A DNA stretch of 64,000 nt. Source: Algoriphagus hitonicola. GTDB lineage: Bacteria; Bacteroidota; Bacteroidia; Cytophagales; Cyclobacteriaceae. Under the pieces are notes generated by a model that searched no databases, was not told the origin of the DNA, and saw nothing but the letters and a program-made list of their open reading frames with translations. Numbering within the stretch: the stretch's first letter is position 1; every line of letters begins with the position of its first letter. Below are positions 34,457 through 43,183 of the stretch, in pieces. The stretch lies in contig NZ_FOPC01000003.1 of NCBI RefSeq assembly GCF_900113375.1, positions 186,001-250,000 of the forward strand. Direction: 5' to 3'. The translations under genes were made by a program, and so were the position numbers.

Positions 34457-36202
34457 TTAGGTTGACTTTTGATAGGATAAACCAAATCCGATGGGGAAAA
34501 GGGGTTTGATCGATTCATCCCAAAAATTGGGACCGTACTTTCCCTGATAATCCTCCACTGATTTTGGCCAGGAATGTGGAAGTCTTCCCTTGAAATCAGC
34601 CAGCCCAAAAAGCACTTCGGCGATTCCGTCACCTTCAGAACCCGGCAGCCATGCCGCTACGAATGCATCGCTTTGCTCAATCTGTTGGGTGGTAACTAGC
34701 GGTCGGCCGGAAATCAACACGACGACAGTTTTAATTCCCTTTTCTGTATAAACTTTTATATAATTCTGATGCTCCTCGGTCAAGGTGAGTTGAAATAGGT
34801 CCATCTCACCGTCCACATCCCCAAAAAATTCTGCATAAGGATTTTCGCCGACTACGATTATCGCCACGTCTACATTTTCTATCACTGCTTTTCCCTCTGG
34901 ATCGTAGATTACTTCTTGATGAGCATGTTTTTTGATGCCGTCCAAAATTGTTGTTGCACCCTTATAATTTTCGGAAGTTCCCTGCCAGGCTATGGTCCAG
35001 CCCCCAGATTGTAAACCGGAATTATCCGCGAAAGGACCTACTACTACGATTTTGGAAGTTTGACTGAGCGGTAAAGTCTGATTTTCATTTTTCAAAAGAA
35101 CCAATGATTCCCGCACCGCTTGTCGGGCTATATCTCGGTGCTTTGGGATCCCGATTTTTGAAAGAAGGCGTTTATCCGGCAAAGGATTTTCGAATAAACC
35201 GAAGCCAAGTTTCTGTCTCAAAATCCTCCGAACGGCATCATTGATCCGCTCCTCTGAAACGGTCCCATCCAAGACAGCCATTCTGACACCTTCTTGAAAC
35301 TCATCCAAATCTCCATCTACCGCCATGACCATGTCAATGCCTGCATTGATGATTTCAATTTGCCCAAATCGTGAATAAGCCTTCCAATCCGAAACTACAA
35401 TCCCTTGAAAATTAAGCTTCCCCTTCAATAAATCCGTAATCATAGCCTTGTGCGCATGCATCGAAATCCCGTCCAGCGTATTAAATGAAGCCATGACGGA
35501 TCCAACTCCAGACTCAATTGCGGCTTGATAGGGTGGAAGCAGCCGCTCAATGACTTCGGCTCGACTTAGCGAAGTACTGCCACCTTCCATTCCAAAATCA
35601 GTTGACCCATCTCCGATAAAATGCTTCGCTGTGGCCATCAGCCCTGAGTTTCCATTCTTGCCTTGATGCCCTTTCACAGAGGCTCGAGTCAATTGTGTGG
35701 TGAGTACTGTACTTTCTGAAAAAGCCTCATAGACGCGTCCCCATTTTTCATTCATGGGAATGGCCACACAGGGAGAAAAAACCCAATTGAATCCGGTAGC
35801 TTTCGACTCAATAGCTGTGATAGCTGCCGCTTTTTCCACTAAATCCGGATTTGCCGCTGCACCTAAGCCGATATTGTGTGGGAAAATCGTTGCTCCTTCA
35901 TAGGTATTTTGTCCATGCACAGCATCCACTCCGAAAAGCAAGGGGATTTTTAATCGGGTCGATAAAGCCAGCTTTTGGAGTTCTGTGAATTTAGCTTGCC
36001 ACTCCGCTGCGTCTTTTCCAGGGAGCGGACCTTCGGTATGAATCACCGAACCGATAAATTTGGTTTTGATGATGTCTGGAGAGCCTTCATCAAAATGTCT
36101 TATCTGACTCATCTGTCCGATTTTTTCCGAAAGCGTCATTTGAGCAATAAGTGCATCGACTTTTTGCGCTATCTCCTGATCATATGTTAATCTCTTTCCC
36201 AT
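34457..36202 (-). CDS. GH3 beta-glucosidase, cytoplasmic, short form
   Basis: 581 residues of glycoside hydrolase family 3: N-terminal TIM barrel with GVDAVHGQN (90-99), ATAKHFIGDGST (190-201) and the nucleophile D272 in VVSDWKAYS, then the alpha/beta sandwich domain. No signal peptide and no C-terminal fibronectin-like domain, so it is shorter than secreted relatives of about 750 residues. It would release glucose from short beta-1,3-glucosides in the cytoplasm. It starts 20 bases after the stop of the phosphorylase gene and both belong to the same operon. Confidence 0.92.
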   Translation of the reverse strand: MGKRLTYDQEIAQKVDALIAQMTLSEKIGQMSQIRHFDEGSPDIIKTKFIGSVIHTEGPLPGKDAAEWQAKFTELQKLALSTRLKIPLLFGVDAVHGQNTYEGATIFPHNIGLGAAANPDLVEKAAAITAIESKATGFNWVFSPCVAIPMNEKWGRVYEAFSESTVLTTQLTRASVKGHQGKNGNSGLMATAKHFIGDGSTDFGMEGGSTSLSRAEVIERLLPPYQAAIESGVGSVMASFNTLDGISMHAHKAMITDLLKGKLNFQGIVVSDWKAYSRFGQIEIINAGIDMVMAVDGDLDEFQEGVRMAVLDGTVSEERINDAVRRILRQKLGFGLFENPLPDKRLLSKIGIPKHRDIARQAVRESLVLLKNENQTLPLSQTSKIVVVGPFADNSGLQSGGWTIAWQGTSENYKGATTILDGIKKHAHQEVIYDPEGKAVIENVDVAIIVVGENPYAEFFGDVDGEMDLFQLTLTEEHQNYIKVYTEKGIKTVVVLISGRPLVTTQQIEQSDAFVAAWLPGSEGDGIAEVLFGLADFKGRLPHSWPKSVEDYQGKYGPNFWDESIKPLFPIGFGLSYQKST

Positions 36203-36222
36203 CGGATTTTTAAAAAGTAGGT

Positions 36223-39200
36223 TTATTTGAGCAGGGCTTTATTGATCTTTACTACCAACTTTTTGACCGCACCACCACGCATAAAAATTTGCTCACTCAG
36301 GTTTTGGTTTAGGCTTAAGGTTTCATTTAGAACGGTTTTAATTCCCTTTTCCAAAAATGCCTCAATCGAATTCTCGGTGCTTAATTTATACTCAATGGGA
36401 ACTTGGCAAAAGGTGAAACAAAGTGAATGCTCTGAAATTGGAGTTTTCACGAAGTTTCCTTCTACATCCACGTATTCAAAGATTTGAACTTCAGTCAAAA
36501 ACTCTGATTTTTTCAACATAAATGGATGAAAGACAAGTTTTCCCGCCTCGATAGAGACTCCGAGCTCACCAAATCGACAGATGATATCTTCTTTGACCTG
36601 ACCTGTCATCCCCGGCTGCTGCGCACCTTTACCTGCGGGAGTATGAGAGTAGGGATCGGTGGGGAAAGCGCCGTAAACCTCCGGGGATTTATGGACGCCG
36701 ATGCCTTCATTTATTTCATAATAATGAGAAATCAATCGATCAAGTGTCGCTTGGGAAGTATTCCCATCAAAGGCCTTTTTACAGCATTCAAAAACAGCAA
36801 GTTGGAGCTTGGAAACCATGTGCCAGTAAATCGATCCGAGTCCTTCATATCCGTAGAAAGTACCCGAACGCCCAGTAAAGGCCTTGTGATTAAAGACTTT
36901 TTCGAAAACTTGAAGTAATCCTTTTTTATCCGCAGGATTTACCGAGAATTTCTCCTGATCCAAGGAATCCAAGGCATTTGTTAAATCTCGGGCATTTTTG
37001 AAATTCCCGTTGAAATGAAAATCTCCGTTGACATCTTGCTCGATGATGCTTTTATTGTTCTTTTCGACCAATTGGTTTAAAAGTGGGGATTTGGTCACCT
37101 CCGCTTTTGGAATATTATTTTTCTCCAAAAACCCTGATAATTCCTTGTTGGGATAAAGGAGATAGCTGTTTTGATCTTCTCGATACAACTGACTATTTCT
37201 CAAGCTATCGAGGGTAGAAAGCGTCTCTTCATCGCTCAAATATCCTGAGCTGAGTGCTGCCACTTGGCCTTCGAGCATTTCGCTGAGGTAAGAAATGGAA
37301 ACTTCTTGCTCGTTTTCCAAGGTCATCAGGTTATAGGCATGATAGAGATGATCTTCGCGCTTATTGGCTTGGATCGAATGCTCAAGGTAGCTTTGGCAAA
37401 GGGTACAAAAGTCAATCAACTCTTGAATGGAAAGGGATTTTCGCTCGTCGCTAAATGAATTCTGGTAGATTTTTTCACGGTACTGACTTCCGGCTTTCCC
37501 TAAAGCATCCAATACCAGTTTTCTGTCTCGGTCACTGAAAGTAGAAGAAAGCAACTGTTTACTTGCTGTCAAGCCCTCAAACGTTTGCTTGAGAAATTCC
37601 ATTAATTCCGAAGAAATCTGGATTTCAGGCAAGTTGCTTTTTGATAAAATCGAAGTAAAAAAGTTTAAAAATCGCCTCAAATAATACAGCGTCACCATCG
37701 ACACCCCATTGCCTACCAAAGCATTGTTGGCATCATTCCATTCTGGCCGCTGCGTGTTCATCCAAATGCCAGCCTCGGGAATGAAATTGGACATTTTTGC
37801 CAAAATGGTTGCTAAGATTTTCTCAATAAAATTGACATGATGGATCGTGCCGGTTTGATTTTGAACCAAAGCAGCATCTGAACCTAGTTCAGACCAGCGT
37901 TTTTCGATTACTCGATCCAGTTGATGGTCAAAATCGATCGTGTCCTTGGAGTTTTCCAAAATAGCCTCATAAGGCTTGATTTTGTAGGGTACATTGGCGT
38001 AAACAAAAATATCTTGACCAAAATACTGAGCCAACTGCCCCGGAGCATAATGCTCGGCAAACTCCAAAAACTTCAATAGATAAATAATCTGATGATCTCC
38101 CCAATATCCAATATATGACCAAGGATCGTCTGCCTCAATTCGCTCCCAATCAATTCCATTTTTGGTAATTCGGTAAGGATTATAACCATCAAATGTTGAG
38201 GCATTTAGGAACTTTAATATCATGCCCTCTATGAACCCAGGATAGGAGAGTGCTATAGCCTCCCAATTCTGGAAAATATCTCGCCAATTTCCGGCATAAT
38301 CGAGCACTTTTGACCCATCCGATTCATTTCGGGTATTGATCGAAAAATTATTCCAAGGCCTACTTGGGTCGCCGTGCCTTCTGCTAAACTTTAATGGCAA
38401 ATATTCCAGACAGAGACGATGGAAATCAGGATCTTCTGACTGAGCGACTAATTTTTTTAGTTCAAAAAGGGAAAACTGCTCACCAAGGGATTCGAAACTC
38501 TTATTATACTGTTCAAAAACCATCCGATTGGCAGACAAGATGTTGCTTTTTAAATCGGCCTTTTCGATTTGATAATTCTTGTCAAAAATCCCCCCACGCA
38601 TGATATTAAACATGGTGTTTGCAAAGTGTCGGGTATCTTTTCGCTGATCTGCGGTCAGTTGCAAGGCGTCCGCGGCAGCGTTCAGTTTGACCAATTCGCA
38701 CGAGCCTTGATTGATATCTTGGTTTACTTTCTCATATAATTCGGGATCATTTTTTATCTCCTGTGCCAAAGACCGAATTTGGGAGACATTTTGGTTGATG
38801 TCCGCGAGGATCATCCATTCTTTGCCTTCTTTCGCCGCTAATTCCAAATCAGTGACCACAAAATAGGCTCCTCGTTGTGCTTTGATGTCGGTTTCTGATT
38901 GGAGAGATTGGTCGTTTCGGAAAGCATTGAGTTGCGAAGAGGAGAGGAGCCGCTGAGGTTTTTCAAGGCCTATTGACCAGACGATTGTCGCTTTCAGTGC
39001 TTCGCTTGGCTCGGCTTTATCCACAATTATTGCACTCAGTGCAAAAATCCCAATTCCGCTTTCGGGTTCGAGTTCGTTGCGTTTGTAGGCGTCCACCAGA
39101 TTGCTTCTGACACCCTGAAGAGCGCTTCCCACACCATAGGGCATGATATTTTGAATTCCATCCAAGCAAGAAATACTTATTGCCAACTCGGATTGATTGG

Positions 39201-39657
39201 TGAGTTTACTTGTTTTTACAAATCCAAACCGATCGCTGCTGGTCCATTGATATTGGAAGCTTAGGTTTAGGTCTAAATTTTCTTCTTCAAAGAGAATCTT
39301 ATTGCCCAGTACATTTTTATACAGATTTCTCCTGAGTTTGTATTGATTAGCAAAGTGAATCAAAAAGGGTTCCCATACCATAGTCTGACCGTCTCTGTGG
39401 ACTTTTATTATGGTTTTGGAGCCGGTGACCTCAGAGGTTTCGATAATCTTGTCATCTGTGTAATAAGGGAAAAGTGCATTTTCGGGATCTTTTCTCCCAG
39501 CACTGATACCACCATTGCTACCTATAAACAGCCAATGATTTGACGGGCTGATGATACTCATAAAAAATGGAGGGATGGAATCGACATTTGAAATTTGATA
39601 AAAAATCTCATGGTTGATTTCAACCTGGGTTAATTGGGCAGGCTCGCTTTTCTTCAC
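36223..39657 (-). CDS. probable GH149 beta-1,3-oligoglucan phosphorylase
   Basis: 1144 residues, no signal peptide, cytoplasmic. I assign it to GH149 (clan of GH94-like phosphorylases) from its length and context: known members are about 1100 residues and phosphorolyse beta-1,3-linked oligoglucans to glucose 1-phosphate. The order is a beta-sandwich N-terminus (about 1-330) then an (alpha/alpha)6 barrel. The segment RPEWNDANNALVGNG (638-650) carries the general-acid candidate D642, corresponding to the WND motif of GH94. HGDPSRPWNNFS, NWRDIFQNWE, YWGDHQIIYLLKF and GRSGTFYGYEGLGSIYWHM are further distinctive segments. GH161 is the closest alternative. The enzyme lets the cell save ATP on imported laminari-oligosaccharides. 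Confidence 0.75.
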   Translation of the reverse strand: MKKSEPAQLTQVEINHEIFYQISNVDSIPPFFMSIISPSNHWLFIGSNGGISAGRKDPENALFPYYTDDKIIETSEVTGSKTIIKVHRDGQTMVWEPFLIHFANQYKLRRNLYKNVLGNKILFEEENLDLNLSFQYQWTSSDRFGFVKTSKLTNQSELAISISCLDGIQNIMPYGVGSALQGVRSNLVDAYKRNELEPESGIGIFALSAIIVDKAEPSEALKATIVWSIGLEKPQRLLSSSQLNAFRNDQSLQSETDIKAQRGAYFVVTDLELAAKEGKEWMILADINQNVSQIRSLAQEIKNDPELYEKVNQDINQGSCELVKLNAAADALQLTADQRKDTRHFANTMFNIMRGGIFDKNYQIEKADLKSNILSANRMVFEQYNKSFESLGEQFSLFELKKLVAQSEDPDFHRLCLEYLPLKFSRRHGDPSRPWNNFSINTRNESDGSKVLDYAGNWRDIFQNWEAIALSYPGFIEGMILKFLNASTFDGYNPYRITKNGIDWERIEADDPWSYIGYWGDHQIIYLLKFLEFAEHYAPGQLAQYFGQDIFVYANVPYKIKPYEAILENSKDTIDFDHQLDRVIEKRWSELGSDAALVQNQTGTIHHVNFIEKILATILAKMSNFIPEAGIWMNTQRPEWNDANNALVGNGVSMVTLYYLRRFLNFFTSILSKSNLPEIQISSELMEFLKQTFEGLTASKQLLSSTFSDRDRKLVLDALGKAGSQYREKIYQNSFSDERKSLSIQELIDFCTLCQSYLEHSIQANKREDHLYHAYNLMTLENEQEVSISYLSEMLEGQVAALSSGYLSDEETLSTLDSLRNSQLYREDQNSYLLYPNKELSGFLEKNNIPKAEVTKSPLLNQLVEKNNKSIIEQDVNGDFHFNGNFKNARDLTNALDSLDQEKFSVNPADKKGLLQVFEKVFNHKAFTGRSGTFYGYEGLGSIYWHMVSKLQLAVFECCKKAFDGNTSQATLDRLISHYYEINEGIGVHKSPEVYGAFPTDPYSHTPAGKGAQQPGMTGQVKEDIICRFGELGVSIEAGKLVFHPFMLKKSEFLTEVQIFEYVDVEGNFVKTPISEHSLCFTFCQVPIEYKLSTENSIEAFLEKGIKTVLNETLSLNQNLSEQIFMRGGAVKKLVVKINKALLK

Positions 39658-39700
39658 TGGTAAACGAAATTAATTGGGTGTATTAGATAGTTATTTTAAA

Positions 39701-39728
39701 ATAGGTCAGGCTATTAAACCTGACCTAT
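39701..39728 (-). terminator. intra-operon hairpin between the lipoprotein and phosphorylase genes
   Basis: ATAGGTCAGG (39701-39710) pairs perfectly with CCTGACCTAT (39719-39728) around an 8-base loop. On the minus strand the sequence after the hairpin is TTTTAAAATAAC, only partly T-rich. It lies between the stop of the PKD lipoprotein gene and the start of the phosphorylase gene. It may partly terminate transcription or protect the upstream mRNA, separating the outer-surface genes from the cytoplasmic ones in expression. Confidence 0.5.
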
Positions 39729-39756
39729 ATAGAATTCAAACGGAAGAGAAGTTAAT

Positions 39757-42297
39757 TTAAGGATTAAGGAAGATTCTTACGTTGTCAATATTTGCCTCAA
39801 CGCTACATCCTGCATCTCCTCCACAAACTGCCTCAATCAATACTGAGAGGCCATTTGATACATCAGCATCCTCGGGGATGGTAAACGATCCTGTAAATGT
39901 GGTCCATCCTTCTTCAGGAGTTGGTGCAGGATTAAACACGTGGGTGAAAGATGCCCCATCGGCACCTTCTCCGAATAACAGTACGTTGAATATTCCCCCT
40001 GGTGGTACGATGACTCCTTTGTGGTCAAATCTTATTCTGACCTCATCGCCTGGATTTACCGTCCCGCCACCAATTCTTTCCTGCTTAAATGCAGGATTAC
40101 TTGGGCCGTTGGTAGCTAATTTTCCGGACCATGATCCACCGTTGTTATCGGTATTGTCCAATTCCGCTAATCCGCCGTTTTGGAACAAAATCCATCCTGT
40201 TTCATCGCCTGTTTCAAAATCTCCATTGATAGCGATGTCTGTTCCACTGTCAGTTTCATCATCACCACCGCCGTCGTCACCGCCACCATTATCATCTCCA
40301 CCATCTCCATTACCACCATCAATCAGTGTTATATCATCAAAATAGTAGGTTTCAGTTGACGAGGTCAATTCGCCGTCAGTTCCATCAGGATTATCCGGCT
40401 TGATTACCAATTGGTTTAGACCAGTATTGGTATCTGGGACATCGGTAAATTTAACTTCGATCTCGACCCATGTATTAGCTGGACCTATTGTCTGGAACTG
40501 CGGAGGTGGATTACCTGACCCAGTAGGCTGAGGATCACTATTTAATTCAAATCTCATTACCGCATCTGGCTTGCTCGAATATACTTTAAGTCTAAATGTT
40601 TTGTTAGGATCAATATTTTCGGCAAAAGCATTTTGCAATCCGGCCCATCTATTGGTTCCTTCTGCTTTGACTACTTTCAAGGAATTTTCAGAGCTATTTA
40701 CATCCGAAATGGATGGATTAGGAGCCAATTCTGTGGTTAGACTGCCTTCGCCAAAGAAGGTATTGACGAAAGATTCGCAAGTCTCAAAAGTCACAGGGAA
40801 AGATGTCGCTGCGATCGGTTCCCCTTCACAGCCTGATTCTCCACCTGATGAATCAGTGGTCTGAATAATATCATCGATATAAAAATCTCCTGCGGCAGTG
40901 CCCGGTCCATCCACAAAGAGGGTCAACTGGCTGTAAGACCCTGAAGCAGCATTGAAATCAAAGGTCAAGTCTTGCCATCCTTCATCTGTAGCTTCTACGC
41001 CAACTTCCACTGGATCGGAGCTTCCACCTTCGAATTTCATCAACACAGGTGTTCCGGCAGTCGGCGTATTAAACCTCATGGTGATTAATTTATTGTCTCC
41101 ACCAAAATCAACAGGTGTTGCTAGCGAGAAAGTAACGCCTTCAAACTCTGCACCCGAATTAGTCAATTTACCGACATTATTATCAGAGTTGGTAGGGTCA
41201 GTGACCACTTCAAAAGCCGCTCCATTGAAAGGCGAAGCCTGTACCTCTCCATTTTCAAATGTAATCGGAAGAGCTGTGGTGTTTTCCGATATGAGTTCGA
41301 GTGAAACATTGTCCAAAACCACTACTCCAACTTCCGCTCCCATGTCAAAAATCACGCGGCTATTATCGCTATCGAAATTTGCCGTAAACTCTGCACTGAA
41401 GCGCTGCTCATCAGTAGTCAGTTCAAATTCCTCCGTGACATTAGTAAAGGGATCCTCATTTAGTCCAATACCCGCCAAAATAGTACGTCCATCTTCCACA
41501 TCAGTGACGGCATTGAATGAGAGTCTATACTCGCTTCCTGCCCGGATAGGTACTACTTGACTGACATTGACGTCAAATGGATTTCCTGCAGTGGTGACAT
41601 TGGTGAAAGAAAACTGATTGCCTCCTTCTTCTCTTACTTCCAGTCCGTTACCAATCCAGCCAGCATCTCCTTCTTCAAAATCGCCATTGGTCAAAATTCC
41701 CTGGTCATAGTTAACGGTGACTGTACGAGTAACCTCTTCCGCTTCATTTCCTGCTTCATCTGCCACATTGTAGGCAAGCACATATTCACCGGGCTGTAAA
41801 GGATTTACTTCACCAGTGACTTCAATATTTTCCGTCAGGTCTCCATCCACTTCGTCATTTGCCGTGGCTCCCGGGTCGGTAAATTCATCCCCGATTTCCA
41901 GTTCGATATTGGCTTCTCCTTCGAGGGCAATTACTGGAGGATCATTATCTGTAATGACCACAATCAATTCAATGGTTACGGTTTGGCTCGTCTCAGTGGA
42001 CCCGCCTGCGTTGGTTGCGGTCAAGGAGACCTCATAGCTTCCGTCCTCCATGTAGACTTTTCTTGGATTGCTCAAAGTAGAAAATGTTCCATCACCAAAA
42101 TCCCATTGAAAGGTCTCCGCATCTTCGGAGATATTGGTAAACGTAACTATTCCGCCTGTTTCCTCATCTATGGAAAAGGTAAATCCAGCCGTAGGAGGTT
42201 GAATAATCATCTCATCTTCCGCACATCCGACTAATATGAAAATTGCGCCGAGTAAGATAGTACTCAGTACTAGGGTAATGTTTTTATTCCTAATCAT
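39757..42297 (-). CDS. multidomain glycan-binding lipoprotein with PKD domain
   Basis: 846 residues. Lipobox C25 (IFILVGC) followed by AEDE, an acidic stretch that suits surface export. Then a PKD domain (about 35-110: FQWDFGDGTFS), a DUF5011/HYR-type Ig domain (about 120-195, DNDPPVIALEG... AYNVADEAGNEAEE), and several beta-sandwich carbohydrate-binding-like modules separated by acidic/glycine linkers (NGDFEEGDAGW, then modules near 340 and 500, a GGGDDGGGDD linker near 675, and a final NGDFETGDETGWILF module). No catalytic residues visible. It probably holds beta-glucan at the cell surface, a functional stand-in for SusD/SusE-type proteins. Confidence 0.8.
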   Translation of the reverse strand: MIRNKNITLVLSTILLGAIFILVGCAEDEMIIQPPTAGFTFSIDEETGGIVTFTNISEDAETFQWDFGDGTFSTLSNPRKVYMEDGSYEVSLTATNAGGSTETSQTVTIELIVVITDNDPPVIALEGEANIELEIGDEFTDPGATANDEVDGDLTENIEVTGEVNPLQPGEYVLAYNVADEAGNEAEEVTRTVTVNYDQGILTNGDFEEGDAGWIGNGLEVREEGGNQFSFTNVTTAGNPFDVNVSQVVPIRAGSEYRLSFNAVTDVEDGRTILAGIGLNEDPFTNVTEEFELTTDEQRFSAEFTANFDSDNSRVIFDMGAEVGVVVLDNVSLELISENTTALPITFENGEVQASPFNGAAFEVVTDPTNSDNNVGKLTNSGAEFEGVTFSLATPVDFGGDNKLITMRFNTPTAGTPVLMKFEGGSSDPVEVGVEATDEGWQDLTFDFNAASGSYSQLTLFVDGPGTAAGDFYIDDIIQTTDSSGGESGCEGEPIAATSFPVTFETCESFVNTFFGEGSLTTELAPNPSISDVNSSENSLKVVKAEGTNRWAGLQNAFAENIDPNKTFRLKVYSSKPDAVMRFELNSDPQPTGSGNPPPQFQTIGPANTWVEIEVKFTDVPDTNTGLNQLVIKPDNPDGTDGELTSSTETYYFDDITLIDGGNGDGGDDNGGGDDGGGDDETDSGTDIAINGDFETGDETGWILFQNGGLAELDNTDNNGGSWSGKLATNGPSNPAFKQERIGGGTVNPGDEVRIRFDHKGVIVPPGGIFNVLLFGEGADGASFTHVFNPAPTPEEGWTTFTGSFTIPEDADVSNGLSVLIEAVCGGDAGCSVEANIDNVRIFLNP

Positions 42298-42321
42298 GGT
42301 TGTTTAGGTTAAGTGTAAATT

Positions 42322-43149
42322 TTATTGATATACTCGGACATAGTCGATGAGCATGGTTTGTGGAAAACGGGTATCAGGAGATGGTGAACCCACGAAATTT
42401 CCACCTACTGCCACATTCAATAGAAGGAAAAAATGTTTGTCAAAAACCCACTCTGAACCAGCAGGAAGATCTTCCGGAGTTAGCCGATTATAAAGTCTAT
42501 CATCTACAAAGAAATCAATGAAATCAGCCCCCCATTCTATTGCGAATACATGAAACTCGGTATCAAATCTTGAGTCAAAGAGTTGGAAGGATCCTGAAAT
42601 CGCCTCGCCTGCAGAATAACCCGGACCATGAATAGACCCAATGCTTGTACTTGGTTGCTGACCCCTGAGCTCCATAATATCCATCTCTCCGGCTTGAGGC
42701 CATCCGACTCCGTCAATATTTGCTCCAAGCATCCAAAATGCCGGCCAAAGCCCCTGACCGAATGGTGTTTGGATTCGTGCTTCTATTCTTCCAAACCGAA
42801 ATTCTTTCAAGCCCTTGGTCGTAATCCTAGCTGAAGTGAAATTTCTACCGGCAAACGGTTCATTAATTGCTTTAATTACCAAATTACCTTTACCGTCAAT
42901 ATGGATATTTTCGGTTCGGTCGGTGTAATATTGAAGTTCATTATTTCCCCATCCATTATCGCCTGTTCCGATATCATAATTCCAAAATTCCGGATTAGGC
43001 GGATCACCGGTTGTACCGTCAAATTCATCCGACCAAACTAAAGTGTATCCTCTATCCGGCAGTTCATTGGTATCCATACACCCGATCATCAGCAGGAATC
43101 CAAAAGAAAGGATAAGGATGTAACTGAAAATTTTATAAGTACTATTCAT
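42322..43149 (-). CDS. GH16 laminarinase-like lipoprotein
   Basis: 275 residues. Lipobox C24 (LLMIGC) then a GH16 jelly-roll domain. The catalytic signature GEMDIMELRG has nucleophile E155, D157 and acid/base E160; the extra residue in ExDxxE marks the laminarinase (endo-beta-1,3-glucanase) branch. WSDEFDG at 39-45, NELQYYTDR at 70-78 and LWPAFWMLG at 134-142 are conserved. It would cut long beta-1,3-glucan at the cell surface. It is in the same orientation as the flanking binding proteins with 24-35 base gaps, so one operon. Confidence 0.93.
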   Translation of the reverse strand: MNSTYKIFSYILILSFGFLLMIGCMDTNELPDRGYTLVWSDEFDGTTGDPPNPEFWNYDIGTGDNGWGNNELQYYTDRTENIHIDGKGNLVIKAINEPFAGRNFTSARITTKGLKEFRFGRIEARIQTPFGQGLWPAFWMLGANIDGVGWPQAGEMDIMELRGQQPSTSIGSIHGPGYSAGEAISGSFQLFDSRFDTEFHVFAIEWGADFIDFFVDDRLYNRLTPEDLPAGSEWVFDKHFFLLLNVAVGGNFVGSPSPDTRFPQTMLIDYVRVYQ

Positions 43150-43183
43150 GCGTTCTCTTCATTTAACTTTTAGTATAGACTGA

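Noticed and set aside
39782..41560. Long plus-strand ORFs opposite the PKD lipoprotein gene
   Set aside because: Proline/serine-rich antisense shadows of a repetitive, acidic coding region; no domain or start signal.
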